This document shows, in pieces, positions 42,707 to 52,525 of a DNA stretch of 64,000 nt. This DNA comes from Clostridium simiarum. GTDB taxonomy: Bacteria; Bacillota; Clostridia; Clostridiales; Clostridiaceae. The translations under genes and the position numbers were made by a program. Positions within the stretch are counted from its first letter, which is position 1. Each line of letters starts with the position of its first letter. The notes under the pieces were generated by a model that saw only the letters and a program-made list of their open reading frames with translations, was not told the origin of the DNA and made no database searches. The stretch is taken from positions 186,001 through 250,000 of the forward strand of contig NZ_JAHLQL010000005.1 in the NCBI RefSeq assembly GCF_018919175.1, read 5' to 3'.

Positions 42707-45502
42707 TTATTTATTAAATAATCCTTTTACCCAATTAAAAAATCCCTTTTTCTCTTCTTTTACTTCTACTTTTTGTTCCTTTTTAACTTCAGGTAATTTT
42801 ATTTCCTCAGTTTTCATTATGAACTTAACCTTTCCTTCCATGCCTTCTTCCAGTCCAGTAAAGGTTCCATAATTCTCTGATAGTTTTATAACTTCATCCT
42901 TAGATGCAAGTATGTCATCTATATCTCCTATATTTTCTTTTACCTTATCATTAAGTTTGCCTATTCCTTCTTCATCAAACTGAATCATTCCTTCTTTTAA
43001 ATCATTTGCTCCTTTAGCTAACTCATTAGATGCATCCTTTAATTTTAAGGCTCCTGAGCTTAAGTCCTCTGACCCTTTATTAAGCTCTACAGTACCATCA
43101 TAAAGCATGGAAGCACCTTGTTGTAACTTATTTATTCCTTGAGTTAATTGTGGCAATTTAGCTAAAGCTTCTCTAGTTTTAACTATGTTATTTTCTTCTA
43201 GAGATTCCTTCATGATAGCTAATATATCTTCACTATCTTTAAGATGCTTTTGCATAATAACTAGTTGTTTTAAGGCCTCTGGTGAAGTTTTAAGTTTCTC
43301 CATTACTTCTGGTGTCATATTATTTTCTAAAGCAGTAATTAATGGAGTTAATTCTTTTATGTCTTCTTCTAATGCATTAAGTTTCACCATAGCTTCTTTA
43401 AACTCTTTTGTATCGCTCATTTGTAATAGCTCTTTTGCTACAGCTATATTTTGTTTATTAACTTCTAATGTACTCTTCATTCCTTGTATAGCTGGAAGCA
43501 TTTGATTTACTTTATTAAGTTCTCCCATAACATCTTTGTTAGTTAAAACTTCATTTAATCCCTTTAACATAGCTTGTGTTTGTTGATCTTGTATCTTTGC
43601 TTGAGCTCCTTTTAAGGTACTAATCATTTCATTTAGTTTGGACATATTTTCAGGATTTAATGCCTTTGCCATAGATTCTAAAGCTTCTTTATTTTCACCA
43701 AGAGCTCCTTGGAGGCCTATTAGTCTTTGTAAGCTTTCTGACATAGCTTGCATCTTTCCCTTTGAATTAATAAAACCTGTTCTAGCACCTATAATGGCAT
43801 TATTATATCCTTCTATTAAGCCCTTTAATTGTTTGTTTATCACTGCTGTTTGCTCATTATCCAAAGGATAAGCCTTATCCACCGCTGTCCTTAAAGCATT
43901 AACATTTTCTTCTTTAACTAATTGATCTGTATTTTTTATAAAGGCTTCTGCTGTCTTTTGTTGTTCTAGTAAGAAACCCTCCATCTCTTTACCATTTACC
44001 TTTTGCAAAGCTGAAGCTGAATCCAATATATTTTTAAATGCAGATGCATTTTGGAATACAGGTGCTAAAGTATCTATCATAGATAAATCCATAACAGCTA
44101 GGGAGTTTAACTCTCCCATCAAAGGCGCTAATTTATCTATATTTTTCATAACCTGTAGTAAAGGTTGTAATTTATTCATATCTACATCTAAATTGCCTAA
44201 TGCATCAGTAGTATTTAATAAAGCCTCCATATTTTTTATGTTTTCTGGTGTTCCTAAAGCTTTTATTTGATCTATCATAGGACTCGCTAAGATCTTTGAT
44301 ATTCCTATAGCTCTATAATCCACAAAAGTTTTTCCCATAAGGTTCATGTTGTTTTCGTTAATATAAGGCATTAAACCTTGTATTGATGAAACATCCATAT
44401 CTTTTGCAAAGTAAGCATCTTCAATTAAAGTTCTTTCTCTTTGAACATTATGATCATCAGTTATAAGAGCAATCTTTTTCTGATTTTCTGCCTTAGCCAT
44501 TTCAGTTTGTGCTAAGGCCATTCCTTTTGTTGCAGTGCCTATGCCCTCCTTTAATTGGTAAGCTCCTTCCTTTAAAGTTTTAGAACCAGAACCTAATTTA
44601 TCTGTACCAGAAACTAAATCTCCCATCTTTTCAGCAAATAGGCTTTCACTTTCTGAAAGTTTTGTAGATCCATCTCTCAATTGACTACTAGCTTCTTTTA
44701 ATTGTTCTATTCCATCAACTAATTCTGAAAGATTTGTTGATTTTTTTAATGCTTCTACTTCTGGAAGATTAGGTGTAGCTGTTATCATAACAGGTCCTAA
44801 CTTAAAGCTCTCTACATCTGCTTCTATTTCAAGTTTATCTTCTATTCCTATATTAATATCTTTTCCATCAAGTCCTAAACTTTCTTTTAATCCTGGTAAT
44901 CCTATATAAGTTATTACAGTATTATTTCCATCAGATATTACCTCTCCTGAGTTTATTTTAACATTTTTAAAGTTATCTAGAGGCAGATTAACTAAGGCTA
45001 TAGCTGTAAATGGAGTATATATAGTTTTTTCCTTACCATTAATTGTAACATTATGCGCATCCTTATTCTTCATATCTAAAACCATTTTTAATTTACCAGA
45101 TTTTCCACCTAGCTCTTCTGGTTTTACACTTTGTCCATTTAAAGAATAAGAAATATTTATATCTAAAGGTAGATCCTTATCACTTTTTCCTTGATAAAAA
45201 ATGTCATTGTCTTTAGACTTCCATGTAATTGATTGTCCATTTATTTCTGGCTTTTCATCACCCTTTACATTTTTAATATCCTTTAGGTTTGATTTATCTT
45301 TAACCTCTCCACCATTAGGATTATGAAGCCAATTGCTTACTATTTTTTCTTGAACATTTCCTTGTTTATCTAAAGTTATATAAACTGATTCATCCTTTTT
45401 CACTAACTCTGCTGCTTGTACTAAGTTAGGACTTATTATTGAAGCTGCTACTACAAGACTAACTAGTGTTTTTGACATATAATTAAATCTATTATTTTTC
45501 AT
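42707..45502 (-). CDS. Large secreted coiled-coil protein with xxxLxxG heptad repeats
   Basis: A 931-residue protein exported by a Sec signal (MSKTLVSLVVAASIISPNLVQAA). A beta-rich N-terminal third (to about 250) includes ITWKSKDNDIFYQGKSDKDL. Two xxxLxxG heptad tracts occur, near 265-325 (QLRDGSTKLSESESLF, KLGSGSKTLKEGAYQLKEG) and near 800-850 (GINKLQQGASMLYDGTVELN, ELAKGANDLKEG). A long helical region in between is rich in Leu, Met and Lys. The C-terminus is basic and aromatic (GFFNWVKGLFNK) without an obvious membrane helix. These repeats are also found in YhgE/Pip-type and MMPL-associated proteins. It is 21 bases downstream of an MMPL transporter and is probably its periplasm- or wall-side partner. 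Confidence 0.82.
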   Translation of the reverse strand: MKNNRFNYMSKTLVSLVVAASIISPNLVQAAELVKKDESVYITLDKQGNVQEKIVSNWLHNPNGGEVKDKSNLKDIKNVKGDEKPEINGQSITWKSKDNDIFYQGKSDKDLPLDINISYSLNGQSVKPEELGGKSGKLKMVLDMKNKDAHNVTINGKEKTIYTPFTAIALVNLPLDNFKNVKINSGEVISDGNNTVITYIGLPGLKESLGLDGKDINIGIEDKLEIEADVESFKLGPVMITATPNLPEVEALKKSTNLSELVDGIEQLKEASSQLRDGSTKLSESESLFAEKMGDLVSGTDKLGSGSKTLKEGAYQLKEGIGTATKGMALAQTEMAKAENQKKIALITDDHNVQRERTLIEDAYFAKDMDVSSIQGLMPYINENNMNLMGKTFVDYRAIGISKILASPMIDQIKALGTPENIKNMEALLNTTDALGNLDVDMNKLQPLLQVMKNIDKLAPLMGELNSLAVMDLSMIDTLAPVFQNASAFKNILDSASALQKVNGKEMEGFLLEQQKTAEAFIKNTDQLVKEENVNALRTAVDKAYPLDNEQTAVINKQLKGLIEGYNNAIIGARTGFINSKGKMQAMSESLQRLIGLQGALGENKEALESMAKALNPENMSKLNEMISTLKGAQAKIQDQQTQAMLKGLNEVLTNKDVMGELNKVNQMLPAIQGMKSTLEVNKQNIAVAKELLQMSDTKEFKEAMVKLNALEEDIKELTPLITALENNMTPEVMEKLKTSPEALKQLVIMQKHLKDSEDILAIMKESLEENNIVKTREALAKLPQLTQGINKLQQGASMLYDGTVELNKGSEDLSSGALKLKDASNELAKGANDLKEGMIQFDEEGIGKLNDKVKENIGDIDDILASKDEVIKLSENYGTFTGLEEGMEGKVKFIMKTEEIKLPEVKKEQKVEVKEEKKGFFNWVKGLFNK

Positions 45503-45522
45503 AATTTTTCCCTCCTATGATT

Positions 45523-47619
45523 TTAAGCAGATAACTTAACGTCCTGTTTTTTACCTGTTTTTTCTCTCCATCCTTTTGTTGTAACACCTATAAACTTTTC
45601 TGAAACTATTAAAATAGATGGTAATATAAATATTATAATTAGCATACTTATAAGAGCACCTCTAGACATTAAAAAGCATAAGCTCTTTATAAGTTCCATA
45701 TCTGAAATAAGCGCAACTCCTGCAGTGGCTGCAAAGAAAGTAAGAGCACTTGTTACTATAGATTTTGCTGATCCCTCTACAGATATCTTCATAGCTTCAA
45801 ATTTATCATGTCCATTTTTTATCTCTTCCTTAAACCTTGAAGTTAATAAAATGGCATAATCTACTGTTGCTCCTAGCTGAATAGTTCCTATTACAATACT
45901 TGATATAAATGGAATTGAAGTTCCTGTATAGTATGGAATACCTAGATTTATAAATATTGCAAGCTCTATGGCTAAAACCAAGATAACTGGTAAAGAGAAA
46001 GATAAAAATACCATAAATATTATTGCAAATATAGCTGCAATAGATACTACATTAACTCTCTTAAAATCTTGATCTGCAATTTGTATAAGATCCTTAGTTA
46101 AAGGTCCCTCTCCTGAAACCATTCCATCCTTATCGTACTCTTTTACTATATTTATTATTTCATCTATTTGAGCATTTTCCTCATCTTCAGCCGCCTTATA
46201 TATTGAATTAGCAATTATTAAATTATATCCATCCTTTTTAAAGTTTGCTTTTATGTCTTCTGGTATAAAGCTTTCTGGAATGGAGCCTCCTATTAATTTA
46301 TCATAGGATAAAACTTTTTCTATTCCATCTACCTTTTCTATTCTATCTACCATTTCTTTCTTTTTATAAGCTGGTATATCATCATTAATTACTACCATAT
46401 GTGTAGTAGTCATATGATAATCTTCTTTAAGTTTGCTTGTAGCTACTACAGATTCCATATCCTTTGGTAAAGATTCATCTAAGTTATAATAAACCTTTGT
46501 GTTGTTAGACCCATAAATTGCTGGGATAAAGGCTATTAAAAATATAGCTACAAAAACTTTATAATGGTTAGTTACATATTCTGAAACCTTCTTAAATTCA
46601 GGTAATATAGTCTTATGCTGAAATTTGTGTATAGCCTTATCAAAATAAAGTACTAGAGCTGGTAAAACTGTTACTGTACATATTACTCCTAATAAAACTC
46701 CCTTTGCCATTACAATTCCTATATCTTTTCCTAAAGCTAACTGCATAGCACAGAGTGCAAGGAATCCAGCTATAGTTGTAAGTGAACTACCTGATATAGC
46801 TACTATGGTTTTTGATATAGCCTCCGCCATAGCATTTTCTCTATCATCTACCTTTGATTTTTCTTCTTCATATCTATGAAGTAAAAATATGGAGTAGTCC
46901 ATGGTAACTCCTAACTGCAATACAGCTGCTAATGCTTTAGTTATATAGGAAACCTGTCCAAAGAATATATTAGTTCCAAAGTTATATAAAATAGCAAATC
47001 CAATGGATGCTAAGAATATAAATGGTATAAGCACAGATTCCATGGTAAGTGCTAGTACCACAGTGGATAATGCTACTGCAATCAATACATATATTGGAGT
47101 CTGTTTATCAGAAAGATCCTTTGTATCTTTTACAATAGCAGACAAACCACTTAAAAAGCTCTGTTTATTCATTACTTTTCTTATAGAAGTTATAGCTTCT
47201 TGAGTCTTTTCTGATGAGCTACCTTCTTCATACTTTATTATCACCATTGTAGAATTTTTACTATAGAGTGAATCTTTTATTTTATCTGGTAATATCTCTT
47301 TTGGAATGGTGATATCTAAAACGTCATCTATCCATAATACGCTATCTACACCATCAACTTTTTGAATATCTTCTTTTATTTTTGCCACATCTTTAGACTC
47401 TGTATCCTCAATAATCAGCATGGATAATGATGCACTAGCGAAATTCTTATCTAGTATTTCTTGTCCTTTCATAGAATCTAAATCCTGTGGTAAATAGGTA
47501 AGTATATCATAATTTATCTTAGTATTTATCATACCGTAAGCAGCAGGAAGTAAAAGTGCTATTGCTACTATAAGCACAATATTTCTGTGCTTAGCTATGA
47601 ATTCACCAAATTTTTTCAA
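45523..47619 (-). CDS. MMPL-family RND transporter
   Basis: A 698-residue transporter with two halves, each with a large extracytoplasmic loop after the first helix followed by five helices. The first helix is NIVLIVAIALLLPAAYGMI, followed by DILTYLPQDLDSMKGQEIL. The proton-relay Asp-Tyr pairs sit in VLQLGVTMDYSIFLLHRYEE (TM4) and TIQLGATVDYAILLTSRFKE (TM10). Similar proteins (YdgH, MmpL types) move lipids, siderophores or drugs. It is the middle gene of the TetR-MMPL-coiled-coil operon. Substrate unknown; TetR control suggests an inducible efflux. Confidence 0.92.
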   Translation of the reverse strand: MKKFGEFIAKHRNIVLIVAIALLLPAAYGMINTKINYDILTYLPQDLDSMKGQEILDKNFASASLSMLIIEDTESKDVAKIKEDIQKVDGVDSVLWIDDVLDITIPKEILPDKIKDSLYSKNSTMVIIKYEEGSSSEKTQEAITSIRKVMNKQSFLSGLSAIVKDTKDLSDKQTPIYVLIAVALSTVVLALTMESVLIPFIFLASIGFAILYNFGTNIFFGQVSYITKALAAVLQLGVTMDYSIFLLHRYEEEKSKVDDRENAMAEAISKTIVAISGSSLTTIAGFLALCAMQLALGKDIGIVMAKGVLLGVICTVTVLPALVLYFDKAIHKFQHKTILPEFKKVSEYVTNHYKVFVAIFLIAFIPAIYGSNNTKVYYNLDESLPKDMESVVATSKLKEDYHMTTTHMVVINDDIPAYKKKEMVDRIEKVDGIEKVLSYDKLIGGSIPESFIPEDIKANFKKDGYNLIIANSIYKAAEDEENAQIDEIINIVKEYDKDGMVSGEGPLTKDLIQIADQDFKRVNVVSIAAIFAIIFMVFLSFSLPVILVLAIELAIFINLGIPYYTGTSIPFISSIVIGTIQLGATVDYAILLTSRFKEEIKNGHDKFEAMKISVEGSAKSIVTSALTFFAATAGVALISDMELIKSLCFLMSRGALISMLIIIFILPSILIVSEKFIGVTTKGWREKTGKKQDVKLSA

Positions 47620-47643
47620 GTCATTTCATCCCTTTCTTAGCTT

Positions 47644-48267
47644 TTAAGCTTTTAACATTTTCTCTATAGTTTTAAACAGCGTTGGTTTCATACTATCTAT
47701 TCCATAAGGTTCTTCTAGTATAATGCTGCTATAACAAACACTTCCTATAAGCTCTATAATCATAAAAAGAGTCTTTTCACATTCCTCTTCATCTATTCCT
47801 AAAGCTTTCATATTTGTTATGAATACAGCTACTATTTCTCTCATGTCAGCATGCTGCTCTGGCTGCATTATAGCCCTTCTATACACCCCCCAAGAGAAGT
47901 TCTTGTTTATAAGCTTAAGCATGAGCTTATTATCTTTAAAGTACTCAATTATATAATCCACATTAAACAGAAACATATCTGTAAAGCTATCAAAAGTTCT
48001 TTCCTTTGTTTTTTCCATAGCTTCTTTTATAACCATTGAACTCTTCTGAAGTATTATTTTGTTTATTATGTCATACTTATCCTTAAAGTAAAGATAGAAG
48101 GTTCCTTTTGCCACTCCGGCCTTTTTTACAATATCATCTATTGCCGTATTTTGAATTCCCTTTGTGGTAAAGAGATCATAGGCAGCACTATACAAATCTT
48201 TTTCTTTCATATTTTTTTTATCTTGCGCTCTACCTCTCTTTGGAACTTCTTTTGTTACTTCTCTCAT
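47644..48267 (-). CDS. TetR-family transcriptional repressor
   Basis: A 207-residue repressor. The N-terminal helix-turn-helix reads SAAYDLFTTKGIQNTAIDDI then VKKAGVAKGTFYLYFKDKYD, a canonical TetR signature. A helical ligand-binding domain follows, with poorly conserved sequence (MFLFNVDYIIEYFKDNKLM). It has a basic N-terminal extension (KEVPKRGRAQDKKNMKEK). AGGAGAGG precedes the ATG. It is the first gene of the operon, and two copies of a TGACCAwTAGTCA palindrome bracket its promoter, so it probably represses itself and the transporter. Confidence 0.93.
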   Translation of the reverse strand: MREVTKEVPKRGRAQDKKNMKEKDLYSAAYDLFTTKGIQNTAIDDIVKKAGVAKGTFYLYFKDKYDIINKIILQKSSMVIKEAMEKTKERTFDSFTDMFLFNVDYIIEYFKDNKLMLKLINKNFSWGVYRRAIMQPEQHADMREIVAVFITNMKALGIDEEECEKTLFMIIELIGSVCYSSIILEEPYGIDSMKPTLFKTIEKMLKA

Positions 48268-48298
48268 CTCATCCTCTCCTGATCAAAATTAATATTAA

Positions 48299-48311
48299 TG
48301 ACCATTAGTCA
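48299..48311. promoter_or_regulatory. TetR operator copy 1
   Basis: TGACCATTAGTCA, a near-perfect palindrome, lies downstream of the -10 box of the tetR promoter. A second copy, TGACCAATAGTCA, is at 48343-48355, centred 44 bases (about four helical turns) away. Confidence 0.78.
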
Positions 48312-48328
48312 TTTAATTTACATATATT

Positions 48329-48356
48329 ATTATATAACTAAATGACCAATAGTCAA
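48329..48356 (-). promoter_or_regulatory. Promoter of the tetR-MMPL operon
   Basis: On the reverse strand TTGACT (48356-48351), a 16-base spacer and a perfect TATAAT (48334-48329). The -35 box lies inside operator copy 2, and operator copy 1 follows about 18 bases after the -10 box. This suits repression by the adjacent TetR protein. Confidence 0.78.
48343..48355. promoter_or_regulatory. TetR operator copy 2
   Basis: TGACCAATAGTCA overlaps the -35 box of the tetR promoter. It differs from copy 1 by one central base. Confidence 0.78.
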
Positions 48357-48594
48357 TATTTTTTTACCAACTATTTTGTTAACAATATTTGAAGGGTATT
48401 TGAACTAAATTTTACAAATTTTAAGTGTATACATTTACTTCCTTGAAAGCACTAAGTTTCATTTGTTCATTATTATGCGTAATTTTAAATACTTTTATTT
48501 TATATCAAATATACAATAAAATTCTTCAATACATTTTAGTGTAAATTATAAAATTTGCTTATCTAAGCTTTGATAAAATGATGTTTTTTTCTGT

Positions 48595-48624
48595 TTGATA
48601 TGGAAATTAATAATATAGTATAAT
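48595..48624 (+). promoter_or_regulatory. Putative promoter of the ABC-F gene
   Basis: TTGATA (48595-48600), an 18-base spacer and TATAAT (48619-48624). It gives a leader of about 85 bases. No terminator-type attenuator or upstream short frame was seen in it. Confidence 0.6.
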
Positions 48625-48717
48625 GTAGGGTGAATATATAAACTTTGTTTTTATATTAATAAGGAAAGATTCTAGCAATAAGCTATATAAAATAAAAAGG
48701 GCAAGGCGGTATTAAAA

Positions 48718-50631
48718 ATGATTGTTATTGGTTGTAAAGATGTACATAAAAGTTATGGTATAGATGTAATATTAGATAAAATCACATTTTCTATAAATGA
48801 AGGTGACAAAGTAGGTTTTATAGGGGCTAATGGTGCTGGTAAATCTACCTTGTTTAAAATATTAACCGGAGAATTATCTCAAGATAGTGGAGATGTATTT
48901 ATAGATAAAAACAAAACCTTAGGTTATCTTTCTCAGCATCTGTCTTTAGAGTCTTATAATAGTATTTATGATGAGATGCTTTCTGTTTTTAGTGACATAC
49001 TTAATATGGAAGAAAGATTAAGAGAGTTAGAGATAAAATTAAATGAACCTTATGATCCTAATAAAGCTGCTTATCATGATAAGCTTATAAAAGAATATAC
49101 TACACTCACTGACTTGTATAATAATAAAGGTGGATATGTATATAAAGGTGACATTAATAGAGTCTTAAAAGGTTTAGGTTTTTTAGAAGAGGATTATAAT
49201 AAACCTATAAGAGTTTTAAGTGGAGGTCAAAAAACTAGAGTAGCCCTTTGTAAGCTTCTTCTTACAAAGCCTGAAATACTGCTTCTTGATGAGCCTACAA
49301 ACCACTTAGACTTAGAGGCTATAGAATGGCTGGAAGAATACCTAAAGGCATATAAGGGGACTATAATTATTATATCCCATGATAGATTTTTCTTAGATGC
49401 TATAACCACCCATACCTTTGAACTTATAAATGGACATGTGGATTGCTATAATGCAAGTTATTCAAAATACATAGATCTTAGAAAAAAAGAGTTTGAAACA
49501 AAATTAAAGGCTTATAATCTTCAACAGTCTGAAATTAAAAGGCAGGAGGATATAATTGAAAGATATAGATCTTTTAATAGAGAAAAAAGTATTCGTGCTG
49601 CTGAAAGTAGAGAAAAAGCCTTAGCTAAAATAGAAAGATTAGAAGCACCGGATAAAGATCCTAAGGCATCCAAAATAAAGTTTGAAACCTTAGTAAAAAG
49701 TGGAAATGATGTACTTCATGTAGAAGATCTAAGTAAAAGTTTTGGAGAAAATAAGCTATTTGAACAGGTTAACTTCGATGTGAAAAGAGGAGAGCGCATT
49801 GCACTTATTGGCGAAAACGGTAGGGGTAAAACTACTCTTTTTAATATAATAATGGATAAATTACCTTCTGATAGAGGAATAAAGGTTCTAGGTAAAAATG
49901 TTTTTATAGGATACTATGATCAAGAGCAATCTGACCTACATGAGGAAAAAACTATTATAGATGAGATTTGGGATGACTATCCTGATATGACTACTACTCA
50001 GGTTAGAAACGCTTTAGCCTCCTTCCTCTTTACTGGTGATGATGTTTTTAAGGATATAAGCAAGCTAAGCGGTGGGGAAAAGTGTAGAATAAATCTTTTA
50101 AAGCTTATGTTATCAAAAGCTAACTTCCTACTATTAGATGAGCCTACTAACCACTTAGATATTATGTCAAGAGAAGCCTTAGAAGAAGCTATAAGTGGCT
50201 ATGATGGCACTATTATAGTTATATCTCACGATAGATACTTTTTAAATAAAGTAATAGATAAAATCTTTGAGCTTAACTCTGATGGAATAAAAGAGTATTT
50301 AGGAAACTATACTTATTTTCAAGAGAAGAAAAAAAATCCTCAAAGGTATGAAGGCTTAGAAGAGCTTCAAAATAAAAGTAAAACTCAAATAGCCGAGGAA
50401 AGACGTAAAAAAAGAGAAGCAGATAAAAAGGCAAAGGACGAAGTAAAAAGAGTTAAATCTATAGAGGAAAAAATAGCTACCATAGAATCTAATATAGTAG
50501 AACTACAAGAACTTTTATGTTTAGAAGAAGTATACTCTAATCCAGAAAAAAGCGAATCTATCCACAGGGAAATTTCTGAACTAGAGCAAAATGTGGAAGA
50601 TTTATATAAACAGTGGGAAAAGCTGATATAG
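48718..50631 (+). CDS. ABC-F family ATPase (ribosome-associated)
   Basis: A soluble 637-residue protein with two ABC domains and no membrane part. The first has GANGAGKST, LSGGQKTRVALCKLLLTK and LLLDEPTNHLDLEA. The linker (P-site tRNA interaction motif) region spans about 245-330, with RQEDIIERYRSFNREKSIRA. The second domain has GENGRGKTT, LSGGEKCRINLLKLMLSK and LLLDEPTNHLDIMS. A C-terminal coiled coil is rich in Lys and Glu (residues about 545-637). ABC-F proteins act on the ribosome as translation factors or antibiotic-protection proteins. The C-terminal coiled coil resembles YdiF/YfmR/Uup housekeeping types, so a resistance role is not implied. Confidence 0.93.
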   Translation: MIVIGCKDVHKSYGIDVILDKITFSINEGDKVGFIGANGAGKSTLFKILTGELSQDSGDVFIDKNKTLGYLSQHLSLESYNSIYDEMLSVFSDILNMEERLRELEIKLNEPYDPNKAAYHDKLIKEYTTLTDLYNNKGGYVYKGDINRVLKGLGFLEEDYNKPIRVLSGGQKTRVALCKLLLTKPEILLLDEPTNHLDLEAIEWLEEYLKAYKGTIIIISHDRFFLDAITTHTFELINGHVDCYNASYSKYIDLRKKEFETKLKAYNLQQSEIKRQEDIIERYRSFNREKSIRAAESREKALAKIERLEAPDKDPKASKIKFETLVKSGNDVLHVEDLSKSFGENKLFEQVNFDVKRGERIALIGENGRGKTTLFNIIMDKLPSDRGIKVLGKNVFIGYYDQEQSDLHEEKTIIDEIWDDYPDMTTTQVRNALASFLFTGDDVFKDISKLSGGEKCRINLLKLMLSKANFLLLDEPTNHLDIMSREALEEAISGYDGTIIVISHDRYFLNKVIDKIFELNSDGIKEYLGNYTYFQEKKKNPQRYEGLEELQNKSKTQIAEERRKKREADKKAKDEVKRVKSIEEKIATIESNIVELQELLCLEEVYSNPEKSESIHREISELEQNVEDLYKQWEKLI

Positions 50632-50652
50632 TTTAACTATATCAGCTTTTTT
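50621..50652 (+). terminator. Terminator overlapping the ABC-F stop codon
   Basis: AGCTGATATAGTT (50621-50633) and AACTATATCAGCT (50635-50647) are exact complements, followed by a six-T run that starts within the stem end. The TAG stop lies in the left arm. Confidence 0.9.
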
Positions 50653-50766
50653 AAATTTTATTCCATGTTCATTTTAAGTATGAACTTATCTATTTCTATC
50701 TATTCTAATATTTCAATCCATGCTCATTTTTTAATTTTATTATATATTATAATTTACATTCTAATA

Positions 50767-51189
50767 CTATAAAACCTTTGGAGGCATTACAGTTGCTATT
50801 CCTTCTATGACCACTTTTCCATGTTGGTTTGTGCAAATAGTTTTCAACTTAATTCTATTCTTTTCCTTTATCATTTCTATAACTTCTGCTTCCGCTTTTA
50901 TTGTATCTCCAATCTTTACGGGAGCTGTAAACTTTAACTCTTGTCCAAGATAAATAGTTCCAGGACCAGGTAAGTGCATACCTAGAACTGTAGATATTAA
51001 TCCAGAAACCAACACTCCATGAGCTATTCTGCCTTGAAACATTGTATTTTCAGAAGCTACTTGATTAATATGTGCTGGATTTAAATCTCCAGTTATACCA
51101 GCAAAAAGATATACATCTGATTCAGAAATTGTTTTTTCAAAACAAGCCTTGTCTCCCAAATTTATTTCCTCAATAGTTTTACCCATCAT
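50767..51189 (-). CDS. MaoC/PhaJ-type (R)-specific enoyl-CoA hydratase
   Basis: Hydratase-2 enzymes reversibly hydrate trans-2-enoyl-CoA to (R)-3-hydroxyacyl-CoA. The catalytic motif is FAGITGDLNPAHI (Asp and His), followed by FQGRIAHGVLVSGLIS and the hot-dog strand GTIYLGQELKFTAPVKIGDT. Length about 141 is that of PhaJ. The frame begins with GTG at 51201, but GGTGG lies at good spacing before ATG 51189, which is preferred. It is the last gene of the sigma-54-type operon behind a CoA-transferase and a KASIII-like enzyme. Acyl-chain preference is unknown. Confidence 0.88.
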   Translation of the reverse strand: MMGKTIEEINLGDKACFEKTISESDVYLFAGITGDLNPAHINQVASENTMFQGRIAHGVLVSGLISTVLGMHLPGPGTIYLGQELKFTAPVKIGDTIKAEAEVIEMIKEKNRIKLKTICTNQHGKVVIEGIATVMPPKVL

Positions 51190-51210
51190 ATTAATGACCA
51201 CCTTTCTTTA

Positions 51211-52506
51211 TTACCATAATAAGTTCTTTTCAGCTTCTCTTTTTATATCTTCTCTAAAATCAGGATGGGCTATAGAGATAAGATTATCTACTCTTTCTTT
51301 TAATCCTCTACCTCTTAAATTAGCCACTCCATATTCAGTAACTACATAATCTACATCATTTCTTGAAAGTGATACTGCAGCTCCCTGTGTAAGAAAAGGT
51401 ACTATAGTAGATATACTTCCTTTTTTAGCTGTGGAATATAAAGCAATAATTGATTTTCCTCCCACACTATTTAAAGCTCCAACAGCAGTATCTGATTGCC
51501 CTCCTGTTCCACTATACTGTCTTAATCCTATAGATTCAGAGGCACATTGTCCTGTAAGGTCAACTTGCAAAGTGGTATTTATAGATACCATTTTATAGTT
51601 CTGTCCTATTATATAAGGATCATTAGTGTATCCTCCTCTTTTAAGCTCTACTCCCATGTTATCATCTATAAAATCATATAATTTCTTTGTTCCAAGAGCG
51701 AAGGTTCCAATAAATTTATTTTTATGAAGAGTTTTTCTTCTATTTGTAATAACCCCAGCCTTATAAAGGTCATACATTCCATCTGTTATCATTTCAGTGT
51801 GGATACCAAGATCCTTTTTATTCATTAAGGCTTTAGAAACTGCATTAGGTATTCCACCTATACCCAATTGTATTGTGGAACCGTCCTCCACAAGCTCTGC
51901 AATGTAGTTTCCAATTATCATATCTTTTTCACTTGGCTCAACAATTTGTAGTTCAGGTACATCTGTATGATTTTCATATATAAAATCCACTTCACTTATA
52001 TGGACAGAAGTATCTCCATATACTCTTGGTAAATTCTCATTTATCTCCAATATAACTATATCTGCATTTTCAATGTACTCTCTCTCATAGGTTACAGATA
52101 AAGATAATGAAAAATATCCATGTTTATCCATAGGTGTAGCAGTACCTACAAATATATTTGGCTTTTTATAATCTAACCTTTTTACTGCAGAAAGATGAAG
52201 ATGATTTGGTATAAATGTAGTAGTCTTAAATTCATGTGACTTTCTCGTTAAGGGACTATAAAACCAAGTTTCGTTAGTAAAATGCCCCTTCATGTCTTTT
52301 GATGATGTAAACTCATAGTTTTCCATATTTAAACATGTAACCACAGATACATTTTCAACATTATTTTTAGCTCTATGGAGGTTTTTAAGAAATGCCCTTG
52401 GCTCTGAACCTGCCATAGCTACCACTACTTCATCATTAGATTTAACTTTACTTACTGCTTCATCCACAGTTATTAATTTTCTTTTAAATTCTTCTCTGAA
52501 ATCCAT
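51211..52506 (-). CDS. Acetyl-CoA hydrolase/transferase-family CoA-transferase
   Basis: A 431-residue Cat1/4-hydroxybutyrate CoA-transferase-type enzyme that moves CoA between acids through a glutamyl-CoA intermediate. FVGTATPMDKHGYFSLSLSV and IQLGIGGIPNAVSKALMNKK match the family. The catalytic Glu lies in GQCASESIGLRQYSGTGGQS, and VDYVVTEYGVANLRGRGLKE follows near the end. Closest characterised relatives include 4-hydroxybutyrate, succinate and butyrate transferases, but the acid cannot be named. It sits between the KASIII-like gene (19 bases upstream) and the MaoC gene. Confidence 0.9.
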   Translation of the reverse strand: MDFREEFKRKLITVDEAVSKVKSNDEVVVAMAGSEPRAFLKNLHRAKNNVENVSVVTCLNMENYEFTSSKDMKGHFTNETWFYSPLTRKSHEFKTTTFIPNHLHLSAVKRLDYKKPNIFVGTATPMDKHGYFSLSLSVTYEREYIENADIVILEINENLPRVYGDTSVHISEVDFIYENHTDVPELQIVEPSEKDMIIGNYIAELVEDGSTIQLGIGGIPNAVSKALMNKKDLGIHTEMITDGMYDLYKAGVITNRRKTLHKNKFIGTFALGTKKLYDFIDDNMGVELKRGGYTNDPYIIGQNYKMVSINTTLQVDLTGQCASESIGLRQYSGTGGQSDTAVGALNSVGGKSIIALYSTAKKGSISTIVPFLTQGAAVSLSRNDVDYVVTEYGVANLRGRGLKERVDNLISIAHPDFREDIKREAEKNLLW

Positions 52507-52525
52507 ATAACTGTCCTCCTAACTA

